Assembly: GCA_963665865.2 (NCBI GenBank)
Contig: CAXXWF010000001.1
Location: 2,976,001 to 3,040,000, forward strand
Direction of reading: 5' to 3'
Length of the DNA: 64,000 nucleotides
From: PHAA01 sp963665865
GTDB lineage: Bacteria; Bacillota; Syntrophomonadia; Syntrophomonadales; Syntrophomonadaceae
Shown here: positions 6,633 to 14,779 of the stretch, in pieces
Layout: each line of letters begins with the position of its first letter
Numbering within the stretch: position 1 is the first letter of the stretch
The notes under the pieces: model-generated
Told to the model about the DNA's origin: nothing
Databases searched by the model: none
What the model saw: only the letters and a program-made list of their open reading frames with translations
Program-made: the position numbers and the translations under genes

Positions 6633-8064
6633 ATCAGAAATAAGCAAAAATAATTATCGGATTGAACAAGACCTGATCGGAACCAAAGAAATCCCTATAG
6701 CAGCTTATTATGGTATTCATACTGCCCGCGCAGCTGAAAATTTCAAGGTTTCCAGACAGATGGTCCACCCCGAGTTAATCAAAGCGGTGGCAGTGGTAAA
6801 ACAGGCAGCGGCGGAAGCCAACATCTTCTTGGGACTGCTAAGTCCAGACATAGGCAGCGCTGTTTTGCAGGCGGCCAGCGAGGTCGCAGAAGGTAAGCTG
6901 GCTGAGCAGTTTATTGTAGATGCTTTGCAGGGCGGTGCCGGCACCTCCACCAACATGAATGCCAATGAAGTCATAGCCAACCGCGCCATTGAAATACTAG
7001 GAGGGAACCTGGGTGATTATGGTTTGGTACATCCCCTCGACCATGTTAACCTGTCCCAGTCAACCAATGATGTTTACCCCACCGCCTTGCGCATAGCAGC
7101 TATCCGCCTTCTAGCTTCGCTCTCTGAGTCCTGTGCTCAGCTGCAGGGAGCGCTTCAGGCCAAAGAAGCTGAGTTTGCCGGGGTATTAAAGCTGGGCCGT
7201 ACTGAAATGCAGGATGCCGTTCCCATAACCTTGGGCCAGGAATTCTCGGCCTGGGCCGAGGCAGTAGCCCGGGACCGGTGGCGCCTCTATAAGGTCGAAG
7301 AACGTCTGCGCCAGGTTAATTTGGGCGGCACCGCAGTGGGTACTGGTCTTAATGCCGATAGGAAGTACATCTTTACAGTTATTGAACGACTCCGTTCTTT
7401 AACCGGCCTGGGGTTATCCCGCAATGAAAATATGATTGACGGTACTCAGAATGCTGACGTTTTTGTAGAAGTTTCAGGCTTATTAAAAGCCTGTGCTACC
7501 ACCTTAATAAAAATTTCCGGCGATTTGCGCCTGCTATCTTCAGGACCCCGAGGAGGTTTAGGCGAGATCCAGCTCCCGGATCTACAGGCTGGTTCCTCCA
7601 TAATGCCCGGCAAGATAAACCCAGTACTGCCGGAGATGCTGGCCCAGGTAGCCTATCAGACCATTGCCCAAGATTTAGCCATTACCCTGGCGGCACAGGG
7701 TGGACAGTTAGAACTCAATGCCTTTTTGCCATTAATTGCAGCCAACCTGCTGCCGGCTATGGAAAGTCTTGGTCAAGCCATGCGTATCCTGGCCGATAAT
7801 TGCATTCGAGGTATTGAAGCTGACCCGAAAATGTGTATGCATCATTTACTAAATAGCCCTGGTATTATCACAGCGCTCTGCCCCTATATCGGTTATGACA
7901 AAGCCTCAGAAATAGCCAAAAAATCCCTGTATGATAAACGGTCGGTAAGAGACCTTATTTTGGAGGCAGGCCTTTTCTCTGCAGACGAGCTAGACAGATT
8001 GCTGCAAGCGCACCACCTTACCCGGCCTGGTATTGTCGGAAAACAAAGGAGGTTTGAAGAATGA
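6616..8064 (+). CDS. aspA: Aspartate ammonia-lyase-like enzyme of the maturation cluster
   Basis: Member of the fumarase/aspartase superfamily (482 aa). The signature GSSIMPGKINPV lies near residue 330, and the conserved LSQSTNDVYPTA and GGAGTSTNMNANEV segments are present. Family enzymes interconvert aspartate and fumarate plus ammonia. It overlaps the small gene upstream and hydF downstream (ATGA). Aspartase-like genes recur in [FeFe]-hydrogenase maturation clusters of Clostridia; a link to ammonia or small-precursor supply for the dithiolate bridge is inference. Confidence 0.88.
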   Translation: MQPKTESEISKNNYRIEQDLIGTKEIPIAAYYGIHTARAAENFKVSRQMVHPELIKAVAVVKQAAAEANIFLGLLSPDIGSAVLQAASEVAEGKLAEQFIVDALQGGAGTSTNMNANEVIANRAIEILGGNLGDYGLVHPLDHVNLSQSTNDVYPTALRIAAIRLLASLSESCAQLQGALQAKEAEFAGVLKLGRTEMQDAVPITLGQEFSAWAEAVARDRWRLYKVEERLRQVNLGGTAVGTGLNADRKYIFTVIERLRSLTGLGLSRNENMIDGTQNADVFVEVSGLLKACATTLIKISGDLRLLSSGPRGGLGEIQLPDLQAGSSIMPGKINPVLPEMLAQVAYQTIAQDLAITLAAQGGQLELNAFLPLIAANLLPAMESLGQAMRILADNCIRGIEADPKMCMHHLLNSPGIITALCPYIGYDKASEIAKKSLYDKRSVRDLILEAGLFSADELDRLLQAHHLTRPGIVGKQRRFEE

Positions 8065-9260
8065 ACGCAACACCCCGCGCCAATCGATTGCATATAGCTA
8101 TTTTCGGCAGACGTAATGCGGGTAAATCCAGCCTGATCAATGCGCTGACCAACCAGGATATAGCGGTGGTCTCATCGGTAGCCGGTACAACTACTGATCC
8201 GGTTTACAAATCTATGGAAATACTTCCCATCGGGCCGGTAGTAATTATTGATACAGCCGGCATTGACGATGTAGGTGAGTTAGGAGAACTCAGAGTGCAG
8301 CGCTCTCTGGAAGTGCTTAATAAAGCTGACATGGTCCTCCTGGTTATCGATAGCGGAACTGGTATAACGGACTTTGAGATCGACATAGCCAAGCGGTGCA
8401 GGGAGAAAAAACTCCCTATGTTGGCCGTACTAAACAAACTGGACATTAATCCTGTTACAAATACACAAATTGAGGAAATTGAGGTCAAACTGGGAGTGAA
8501 ACCAGTGGCGGTCAGCGCCCTGACCCGTGAAGGTATGGCGGATCTCAAAATCGCTCTGGTAAAATCTGCTCCCCCCAGTTGGGACGAACAAAGTATTGTG
8601 GGTGATCTGTTAGGCCCGGGTGATCTGGCCGTGCTAGTGGTTCCAATAGATCTGGCCGCGCCCAAAGGACGCCTTATCCTGCCCCAGGTACAAACCATAC
8701 GCGACATTCTGGATCACGATGGCATGGCTTATGTCGTCAAAGAACGTGAACTTAAAGAGTGTTTCAACACTCTTCAAAAGAAACCCCGGATCGTAATAAC
8801 TGATTCCCAGGCATTTCTCAAAGCGGATGCTGATACCCCGCCAGATGTTATGCTGACTTCTTTTTCCATCCTATTCGCCCGCTACAAGGGAGACCTGGCA
8901 ACTCTGGCCGCCGGTGCCCGAGCTATTGAGACGCTAAAGCCCGGTGATAAAGTGCTAATGGTGGAAGCCTGTACTCATCATCGCGTAGAAGATGATATCG
9001 GCACCGTCAAAATACCCCGCTGGATTCGTCAATTCGTGGGGGGGGAGCTTCAATTCGAATGGAGCAGCGGGGCCCGTTTTCCTGATAATCTCAGCGAATA
9101 CAAGTTGATAGTGCACTGTGGTGCCTGTATGATCAATCGCCGCGAAATGTTGTCACGCATTATGCAAGCCCAGGCAGCTGGGGTTCCAATTGTCAATTAC
9201 GGGGTTTGCATTGCCTACATCATGGGTATCCTGCCCCGCGCTCTCTCCCCGTTTCAATAA
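8061..9260 (+). CDS. hydF: HydF, GTPase and scaffold for H-cluster assembly
   Basis: GTP-binding Fe-S scaffold (399 aa) on which the diiron subcluster is built before transfer to HydA. The N-terminal GTPase domain shows GRRNAGKSSLIN near residue 12, DTAGIDD near 60 and NKLD near 118. The C-terminal cluster domain shows the CTHH site near 299 and HCGAC near 351. The start codon overlaps the aspartase-like stop (ATGA) after AAAGGAGG. It is the last gene of the maturation run; hydE, normally needed with hydF and hydG, is absent from this window. Confidence 0.95.
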   Translation: MNATPRANRLHIAIFGRRNAGKSSLINALTNQDIAVVSSVAGTTTDPVYKSMEILPIGPVVIIDTAGIDDVGELGELRVQRSLEVLNKADMVLLVIDSGTGITDFEIDIAKRCREKKLPMLAVLNKLDINPVTNTQIEEIEVKLGVKPVAVSALTREGMADLKIALVKSAPPSWDEQSIVGDLLGPGDLAVLVVPIDLAAPKGRLILPQVQTIRDILDHDGMAYVVKERELKECFNTLQKKPRIVITDSQAFLKADADTPPDVMLTSFSILFARYKGDLATLAAGARAIETLKPGDKVLMVEACTHHRVEDDIGTVKIPRWIRQFVGGELQFEWSSGARFPDNLSEYKLIVHCGACMINRREMLSRIMQAQAAGVPIVNYGVCIAYIMGILPRALSPFQ

Positions 9261-9300
9261 CCCGGGTCGGTAGAAGCAGGCCTCTTCTCCGCTTGCGCGT

Positions 9301-10479
9301 CTAATTGGAAGCCGCCGGTTGTTTTTTAAGGACTATACCGATCGCGATTGAGGCCAGCAGTCCCAGGCTCCCTCCAAACCAGAAGGGAGCGGCTGAACCC
9401 AGCGTATTCCATAACAATCCGGCCAATATGGAAGCAGGCAGCAGAGCTATACCTACCAGGGTGGCATGCATCCCCAAAAGGGTTCCTTTCAGATTAGGCG
9501 GTGCTATTTCAGAAATCAGGGCTCTTTCCGCCCCGCTGGTAAGCGCGGTGTAACCGCCATATAACACAAAAATGAGGAACATTGCCCAGCGGTTGGTTAA
9601 CACCGCAAATCCGATATACACCAGGCCAAATAGGGCATAACCTGCAACCAGCAGGGCGCGGCGGCCTATTTTATCAGATAACTTACCCATGGGATAGGCT
9701 AGAACCGAGGCCACCAGATTGTATGCAAAATAAAGTAATATCACGGTTTGCGCGTTATAACCAGCACTCTGTGCTTTTAATAGTAAAAAGGCATTGGACG
9801 AATTACCCAAGGTAAATATAAACGCTATAACCAGGAAGGCTTTAAAGCGCCCATCCAACTCCTTGAATTTGAACTCCAATTTTTTGTGCTCTGCGGCTAT
9901 GTCCCGCTTCTCCTTGACCAACAATAAGACGAAGACCCCCAGCACAGCTGGGATGACCGAAAGGGTAAATATACCCTTATAGCTGAATGAATTGCCGGTA
10001 ACCAGAAAGTAGGCGATCAGAATACCTAGGGAAGAGCCTAACATATCAAGCATTTTGTGAAGCCCGAAGGAGCCCCCCAGTTTATCAGCACTACAACTTT
10101 CTGCAATCAAAGCATCTCGCGGCGCGGTTCTTATTCCCTTACCGATACGGTCGACTACTCGGGCCAAAAGAACTCCGCCCCAGGACGTAGCTGCCAGAAG
10201 TACAGCCTTATACATAACGGCGCCGGAATAACCCCAAATGGTCAACTGCTTCTTGTTTCTATATTTATCGGATATATAACCGCTGAAAACCTTGAGCAGA
10301 CTGGCCGCACTTTCGGCGATCCCCTCTATTACCCCCAAAATGGCTGGTGTGGCCCCCAAAACAGAGGTTAAATAAAGCGGAATGAGCGGATAAACCATTT
10401 CCGTACTCATATCTACAAACATACTGACAAGACCTAGTAATACTATGTTGCTTACCTGAATATTTCTTTTCCTAGCCAT
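9301..10479 (-). CDS. Major facilitator superfamily transporter
   Basis: Integral membrane protein of 392 aa with about 12 hydrophobic segments, typical MFS length. The loop between helices 2 and 3 carries GYISDKYRNKKQ and the mirrored loop in the second half GKLSDKIGRRAL, both MFS signature loops. The substrate cannot be told from sequence. It converges on hydF and has its own promoter region to the right, with a palindrome at 10500-10519. Confidence 0.85.
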   Translation of the reverse strand: MARKRNIQVSNIVLLGLVSMFVDMSTEMVYPLIPLYLTSVLGATPAILGVIEGIAESAASLLKVFSGYISDKYRNKKQLTIWGYSGAVMYKAVLLAATSWGGVLLARVVDRIGKGIRTAPRDALIAESCSADKLGGSFGLHKMLDMLGSSLGILIAYFLVTGNSFSYKGIFTLSVIPAVLGVFVLLLVKEKRDIAAEHKKLEFKFKELDGRFKAFLVIAFIFTLGNSSNAFLLLKAQSAGYNAQTVILLYFAYNLVASVLAYPMGKLSDKIGRRALLVAGYALFGLVYIGFAVLTNRWAMFLIFVLYGGYTALTSGAERALISEIAPPNLKGTLLGMHATLVGIALLPASILAGLLWNTLGSAAPFWFGGSLGLLASIAIGIVLKKQPAASN

Positions 10480-10499
10480 AATCTCATTTCCCTCATAAT

Positions 10500-10519
10500 C
10501 AATAATCCTTTGATTATTG
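10500..10519. promoter_or_regulatory. Perfect 8-bp palindrome upstream of the MFS gene
   Basis: CAATAATC and GATTATTG flank a CTTT spacer, 20 nt upstream of the transporter start. The position fits an operator or the 5' leader; there is no T-run to make it a terminator. Confidence 0.35.
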
Positions 10520-10601
10520 TCTCACAATCAAAAATCTTAACAAGGTAAAAATCAGGTGAGCGTCTTATTATGAATGGAATTTACTAAAACAGTCTTTGGT
10601 A

Positions 10602-11129
10602 TTAATCAGCAATTATACTTATACCGCCAACCTTACCATAGGTTTTGGTTATAGATTTCACGGACATATTAACCTTACCGTCCTGCTCCATTAATTCATG
10701 AAACTCAGGGAACTGTTTACGAGGCAGGATGGTTGTGAGTATCAGTCGTTCCTTGCCCTCAATACCGTAACCTAGCGTAGTTGTTACAGAATAGCCCCGG
10801 TTTCGTAAAATGTCTGCCAAAATCTTACCTGGTTCGGGATGTTTATAAACATTTATCTCTAACAGGCCGAATGCCATTTTCTTTTCAATCTTATTTGCCA
10901 AAAAGACTCCACATATTCTTCCCAAGGCAAAGGACAATATAAATCCATATCCAGAAGAACTCGTAATCAACTTAAAAGCATAAACAAAAACGAGCGCATC
11001 GACAAAAGTTATCAAATAAACAGGCTTGATTGCCTTCTGCGCTAAGAAGGTGGTCTTTAGATTTCCCATAGAAGTGCTAAAGACGTTTAAGACGAAGATG
11101 ATTAGTAAATTGATGATAGTATTTAACAT
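10602..11129 (-). CDS. UPF0316 family membrane protein (DUF2179)
   Basis: Protein of 175 aa: three hydrophobic segments in the first 90 residues followed by a soluble DUF2179-like domain (about 95-170) with NVYKHPEPGKILADILRNRG and GKERLILTTILPRKQ. The family is widespread in Firmicutes and of unknown function; the soluble part resembles the C-terminal domain of YitT proteins. The ATG at 11129 follows AGAAAGGAG; the longer reading frame upstream runs through a hairpin leader and is unlikely to be translated. A promoter and hairpin precede it. Confidence 0.8.
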   Translation of the reverse strand: MLNTIINLLIIFVLNVFSTSMGNLKTTFLAQKAIKPVYLITFVDALVFVYAFKLITSSSGYGFILSFALGRICGVFLANKIEKKMAFGLLEINVYKHPEPGKILADILRNRGYSVTTTLGYGIEGKERLILTTILPRKQFPEFHELMEQDGKVNMSVKSITKTYGKVGGISIIAD

Positions 11130-11146
11130 GTTTTTCTCCTTTCTAG

Positions 11147-11185
11147 AAAAAAATAAAATGCCCCTGTCCGAGCAACAGGAGCATT
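11147..11185 (-). terminator. Terminator-like hairpin in the 5' leader of the UPF0316 gene
   Basis: On the minus strand an 11-bp stem (11175-11185 with 11157-11167, one G-U pair) and a 7-nt loop are followed by TTTTATTTTTTT. It lies between the promoter at 11218-11246 and the ribosome binding site, so it would act within the gene's own leader as an attenuator. No aptamer fits in the roughly 25 nt ahead of it. Confidence 0.6.
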
Positions 11186-11217
11186 CGTTAAGTTCCTTGT
11201 AGTTGTATTGGATATAT

Positions 11218-11246
11218 AGTATAACATATTTTTCAGATTTTGCCAA
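11218..11246 (-). promoter_or_regulatory. Strong sigma-A promoter for the UPF0316 gene
   Basis: TTGGCA (11246-11241) and TATACT (11223-11218) are separated by exactly 17 nt. Transcription would start near 11211, some 80 nt before the start codon. The stretch 11247-11514 to the right holds no gene I can recognise; a weak candidate promoter for the LmbE gene (TTGCCT, 18 nt, CATAAT) lies at 11453-11482. Confidence 0.6.
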
Positions 11247-11514
11247 ATGTCATCATATCCATTGTTGTTAATCAGTGATAATGTCGTGGTATAACTCGTC
11301 AGGGAAGATGTCATCCATAGCCAGAAGATTGAGCAGCATATCATATTATTATATATCCTGCTGGGTGATAGGGAAAATTATTGATATGGGAGTAGGATAC
11401 ACCTTTGTTGGGCACACCATCAGACACGCGTTATTTGCTGGTAGTTCTCCTCTTGCCTTCCGCTATTAAACTAGGCCATAATTAGAATATAAAATGATAA
11501 TTGGAGGAATGACG

Positions 11515-12180
11515 GTGAATGTACTGGTATTCTCCCCCCACCCTGATGATGATATAATCGGATGCGGCGGCAGCATTGCCCGGCATATACAGAAAGGTAA
11601 TCACGTAGCCATAGTGTATATGACTTCTGGCGAGTTTGGCAGTCTGGAACACCTTCCGGAAGATTTGGCCCGAATCAGAGAGGTAGAGGCTGCCGAAGCG
11701 GCTCGTGCTTTAGGGGTTACATCTCTAACCTTTTTACGCAATCCCGACGGCAATCTTCAATATGATAAAGAAAATATAAGTCGGATCGCGACCCTGATCA
11801 GGTCAAAAAAGCCAACTCTAATATACTTGCCGCACAGTCATGATTCAGTTCCCGATCACCAGACAACCCACCGTCTAGTAATGGAAGGATGCCGGCGAGC
11901 GGCCGGACCCTGGTTTCCGGAATACGGCCAGCAGCCCTGGCAGGTGGAAACCATTCTGGGCTACGAGGTATGGACCCCAATACAGGCAGTCGGTCATAGT
12001 GAAGACATTAGCAATTTCATATCTGCCAAGCTTGAAGCCCTACAAATGCACAGAACCCAGACTAGGTTCATTAAGTACGACGATGCTATTCAGGGTTTGA
12101 ACCGCTACCGGGGTATTATGACCGGAAAAGGCGATTACTGTGAGTATTTTCAAATAGTCCGGACCCAATATAAAGGGTGA
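11515..12180 (+). CDS. LmbE/PIG-L family N-deacetylase
   Basis: Zinc-dependent deacetylase of 221 aa (LmbE/PIG-L fold), a family that removes N-acetyl groups from GlcNAc conjugates, including BshB and MshB. The metal motif FSPHPDDDIIGCGG is at residue 7 (usual HPDDE here is HPDDD), and the second site LPHSHDSVPDHQTTHR near residue 108 provides HxxH-like ligands. GTG at 11515 follows GGAGG with a 7-nt spacer; ATG codons at 11494 and 11509 are worse placed. The stop overlaps the following glycosyltransferase frame, so the two probably act in one pathway. Confidence 0.85.
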   Translation: MNVLVFSPHPDDDIIGCGGSIARHIQKGNHVAIVYMTSGEFGSLEHLPEDLARIREVEAAEAARALGVTSLTFLRNPDGNLQYDKENISRIATLIRSKKPTLIYLPHSHDSVPDHQTTHRLVMEGCRRAAGPWFPEYGQQPWQVETILGYEVWTPIQAVGHSEDISNFISAKLEALQMHRTQTRFIKYDDAIQGLNRYRGIMTGKGDYCEYFQIVRTQYKG

Positions 12181-12191
12181 AGGATAGCATA

Positions 12192-13244
12192 ATGCCAAAG
12201 CATAATGTTAAGATACTGATGATTACCCCTTTTGCTAAAGTACAACGCGGTAACAGTCTGACTGCCGCCCGCATCAAAACAGGTTTAATCGACCGAGGCT
12301 TTGAAATTGACCTTCTATCTCTGGAAGAGGATGGCTGGCAGGAACAATTGCAGCTTGCTCTGCGGCAATCTGAATATTCCTTAGTGCATGGTTTTCATGC
12401 CCTGCATTTTGGTCAGGTCTTACAGTCAGAACCGGCAATAAGAGAACTCCCTATTATTCTAACCACCACAGGTACTGACATCTATTATGACCTATGGGGT
12501 TCACAAAAATCGGTGGTAGTGGAAGCGATGCAAGCCGCGCAGAAGGTCGTGTTATTCAATGAAGACTTTCGCCATGGACTGTTGGCTGCATTTCCAGAGT
12601 TTCAGAATAAAATTATGGCCATCCCTCAGGGAGTATATCTAGAAAAAGGTCTAGTAAAAACTCGTCAGGAATTAGGGTATCTTTCTGATGAGTTTATTTT
12701 TATGCTGCCCAGCGGGCTGAGACCCGTGAAAAATATAGAACTGGCCATCGATGCTCTTTCCTTGCTTCATCAGAAATATTCAGTAATTCGCCTCCTCATT
12801 ATCGGAGCAGTTATAGATGAGCAGTACAGCACTTCGATTATAAATCGTATTCGTAACCTGTCGTGGGTTACATATCTGGGTGAAATTACTCATGATCAAA
12901 TGGCGAGCACACTCGCTCTGGGCGATGTGGTACTAAATACTTCTCATTCCGAAGGTCAGCCCCAGGCAGTATTGGAAGCCATGAGCCTAGGCAAGCCTTG
13001 TATTCTAACCGCCGTACCTGGCAACCTGAACCTGATTCAAGAAGGTAGAGAGGGTTTTTATGTAAAAAACCGGGAGGATTTGTTTCTCGCAGCCCAGACC
13101 ATGGTGAACTCTCCTGCCCTGCGAGAAGAGATGGGGCTGAGCGCACGCCAGTTGATAGAAACCAGGTTCACCTTGGCTCAAGAACTGGATGCCTATAGCC
13201 GGTTATATCAAGAAATGATTGGAATTAACACATTTGATATCTAG
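12192..13244 (+). CDS. GT4-type glycosyltransferase paired with the LmbE deacetylase
   Basis: Glycosyltransferase with GT-B fold, 350 aa. The N-terminal Rossmann domain starts ILMITPFAKVQRGNSLTAAR; the C-terminal nucleotide-sugar domain has PSGLRPVKN near 175 and HSEGQPQAVLEAMSLGKP near 255, the EX7E-type region of GT4. The layout of the first third (RGNSLTAARIKTGL, TTTGTDIYYDL) recalls the SenB-like TIGR04348 group, a tentative link. ATG at 12192 follows AAGGA; an upstream GTG at 12177 overlapping the LmbE stop is an alternative. Confidence 0.8.
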   Translation: MPKHNVKILMITPFAKVQRGNSLTAARIKTGLIDRGFEIDLLSLEEDGWQEQLQLALRQSEYSLVHGFHALHFGQVLQSEPAIRELPIILTTTGTDIYYDLWGSQKSVVVEAMQAAQKVVLFNEDFRHGLLAAFPEFQNKIMAIPQGVYLEKGLVKTRQELGYLSDEFIFMLPSGLRPVKNIELAIDALSLLHQKYSVIRLLIIGAVIDEQYSTSIINRIRNLSWVTYLGEITHDQMASTLALGDVVLNTSHSEGQPQAVLEAMSLGKPCILTAVPGNLNLIQEGREGFYVKNREDLFLAAQTMVNSPALREEMGLSARQLIETRFTLAQELDAYSRLYQEMIGINTFDI

Positions 13245-13801
13245 CGCATTATCAGCCATATACAGGCTAACAAATAGGTGGATAAATAGGTTCCGCCTAA
13301 CAGCAACACCCCGCCGACCAGGCGCCATCTGGAAGGATTCCCTTTTTCTGACAAAATAGCTGTTGCAATCGTATTTGGAGCACTGGCCTTTACCAGGCTA
13401 ACCATTCGCTGGGCTTGTCTAAGATAATAATGGTTACCAAAGCATCCCAGCCAAACATTGGTGATTAAAACAAAGGAAAGTGATAATGTGCCATAATAGT
13501 TTACAATAATGGCTATTAGAGGGTTGGTAAAATCGGAATCCAATAGAGGCGAGGCAAAATAGACAAAATCAAAGGACACCGCGATTAATAGCCAAATCAA
13601 AAGCAAGGCATACATTTTACGGTAGAATAACCATACCGGCCCCAGTAATGCAGCCGACCAATTCCACAATATTTTACCGGTATGACTTTGAAAATATTCT
13701 TGAGCCTCTACGTATTTCTCCCCGTTTATCCCGAAATAATCAAAAAATAGCGAACTCAAATTGATGGGTCTTTTAAGACGATCATGCGTTACCATATTCA
13801 A
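13241..13801 (-). CDS. DUF2628 membrane protein
   Basis: Protein of 186 aa with a soluble N-terminus (FGINGEKYVEAQEYFQSH) and three to four hydrophobic segments from residue 45 on; FSWNW-type Trp-rich entry (KILWNWSAALLGPVWLFYRKM) is the hallmark of DUF2628 proteins, of unknown function. The start is a TTG with AGGAGG eleven bases upstream; an in-frame ATG two codons later is possible. It converges with the glycosyltransferase and overlaps it by four bases. Confidence 0.7.
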   Translation of the reverse strand: MNMVTHDRLKRPINLSSLFFDYFGINGEKYVEAQEYFQSHTGKILWNWSAALLGPVWLFYRKMYALLLIWLLIAVSFDFVYFASPLLDSDFTNPLIAIIVNYYGTLSLSFVLITNVWLGCFGNHYYLRQAQRMVSLVKASAPNTIATAILSEKGNPSRWRLVGGVLLLGGTYLSTYLLACIWLIMR

Positions 13802-13986
13802 GTCTACTTCACCCTCCTGCCACTTTACCTAATATTAATCTGACCAACTATTTAATTCGACATACCCCATGAATTTCCTCCCCAGAAAACAAAACCCACT
13901 GAAGAGTGTCAATTGGAAAAAGAAGTGCAGGAAAGAATAAGAAGTTATAAAATAGTAGGCAAAGCTACAAAATGAGGAGGTATAAC

Positions 13987-14742
13987 GTGAGCTACAATAA
14001 TATAATCTATGAAGTCTCGGAAGGTATTGCCTGGATTACCCTTAACCGGCCGGAAAGATTGAATTCCTTAAGCCCTGAAATGATGGAAGAGTGGAGAGAT
14101 GCTCTTCTTACTGCGAGAAAGGATAGTAATGTTCGCATTATTGTAGTTACGGGTGCTGGTCGCGCCTACTGCACCGGGTTGGATCTGAAATCTCTGGGGA
14201 AGATCACGATAAAGAACGGTGAAATAGAGGGCGAAATACCTGGAGCTGGCATCCGCTTAATCGAAACCATGCAGAATTGTCCTCAGCCGGTTATTGCTAT
14301 GGTCAATGGTCACTGCTATACGGGTGGGCTGGAGTTATTGTATGGATTTGACCTGATTGTAGCGTCGCAAGAGGCTCAGTTTGGCGATACGCATGCTAAA
14401 TGGGGCATTAGACCAGGTTGGGGACTTAGCCAGCGTATGCCCCGGATAATGGGAATGATGCGGGCCAAAGAACTTTCCTTTACCTGTCGGACGTTTTCGG
14501 CCGAAGAGGCTAAGGAATTAGGCCTCGTCAATCTTGTAGTCTCCCCGGAAAAACTTAGAGAAAAAACCATTGCCCTAGCCCAGCAAATAATGATGAATAG
14601 CCCCCAGGCAATCGCCGCTATCAAAGATCTCTATAATAAAGGTATGGAGATGTCATTGCTAGAGGGGCTTCAGTATGAACAGGATACCCATTATGTAATT
14701 GATGATACCAATGAACGTCTCTTTGGCTTTAAGAAGAAATAG
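13987..14742 (+). CDS. Enoyl-CoA hydratase/isomerase family protein
   Basis: Crotonase-fold protein of 251 aa. CoA-binding and oxyanion-hole segments are visible: AGRAYCTGLDLKSL near residue 58 and NGHCYTGGLELLYGFDLIVA near 108; DTHAKWGIRPGWG near 133 carries the position of the second catalytic residue, where the usual Glu is not obvious. The family hydrates or isomerises acyl-CoA thioesters in beta-oxidation, which fits a fatty-acid-oxidising anaerobe, but the exact substrate is open. GTG at 13987 follows GAGGAGG; the ATG in that site itself is not the start. Confidence 0.85.
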   Translation: MSYNNIIYEVSEGIAWITLNRPERLNSLSPEMMEEWRDALLTARKDSNVRIIVVTGAGRAYCTGLDLKSLGKITIKNGEIEGEIPGAGIRLIETMQNCPQPVIAMVNGHCYTGGLELLYGFDLIVASQEAQFGDTHAKWGIRPGWGLSQRMPRIMGMMRAKELSFTCRTFSAEEAKELGLVNLVVSPEKLREKTIALAQQIMMNSPQAIAAIKDLYNKGMEMSLLEGLQYEQDTHYVIDDTNERLFGFKKK

Positions 14743-14779
14743 TTGCAGATAGGTACCTGCACCACATAATTATTCATTA

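Noticed and set aside
8204..8707. 167-codon frame on the minus strand within hydF
   Set aside because: Shadow of hydF; Ser/Arg/Thr-rich composition typical of antisense frames.
11275..11469. 64-codon frame before the LmbE gene
   Set aside because: No ribosome binding site; hydrophobic by AT-richness only. A small protein or decayed gene end cannot be excluded, but there is no positive evidence.
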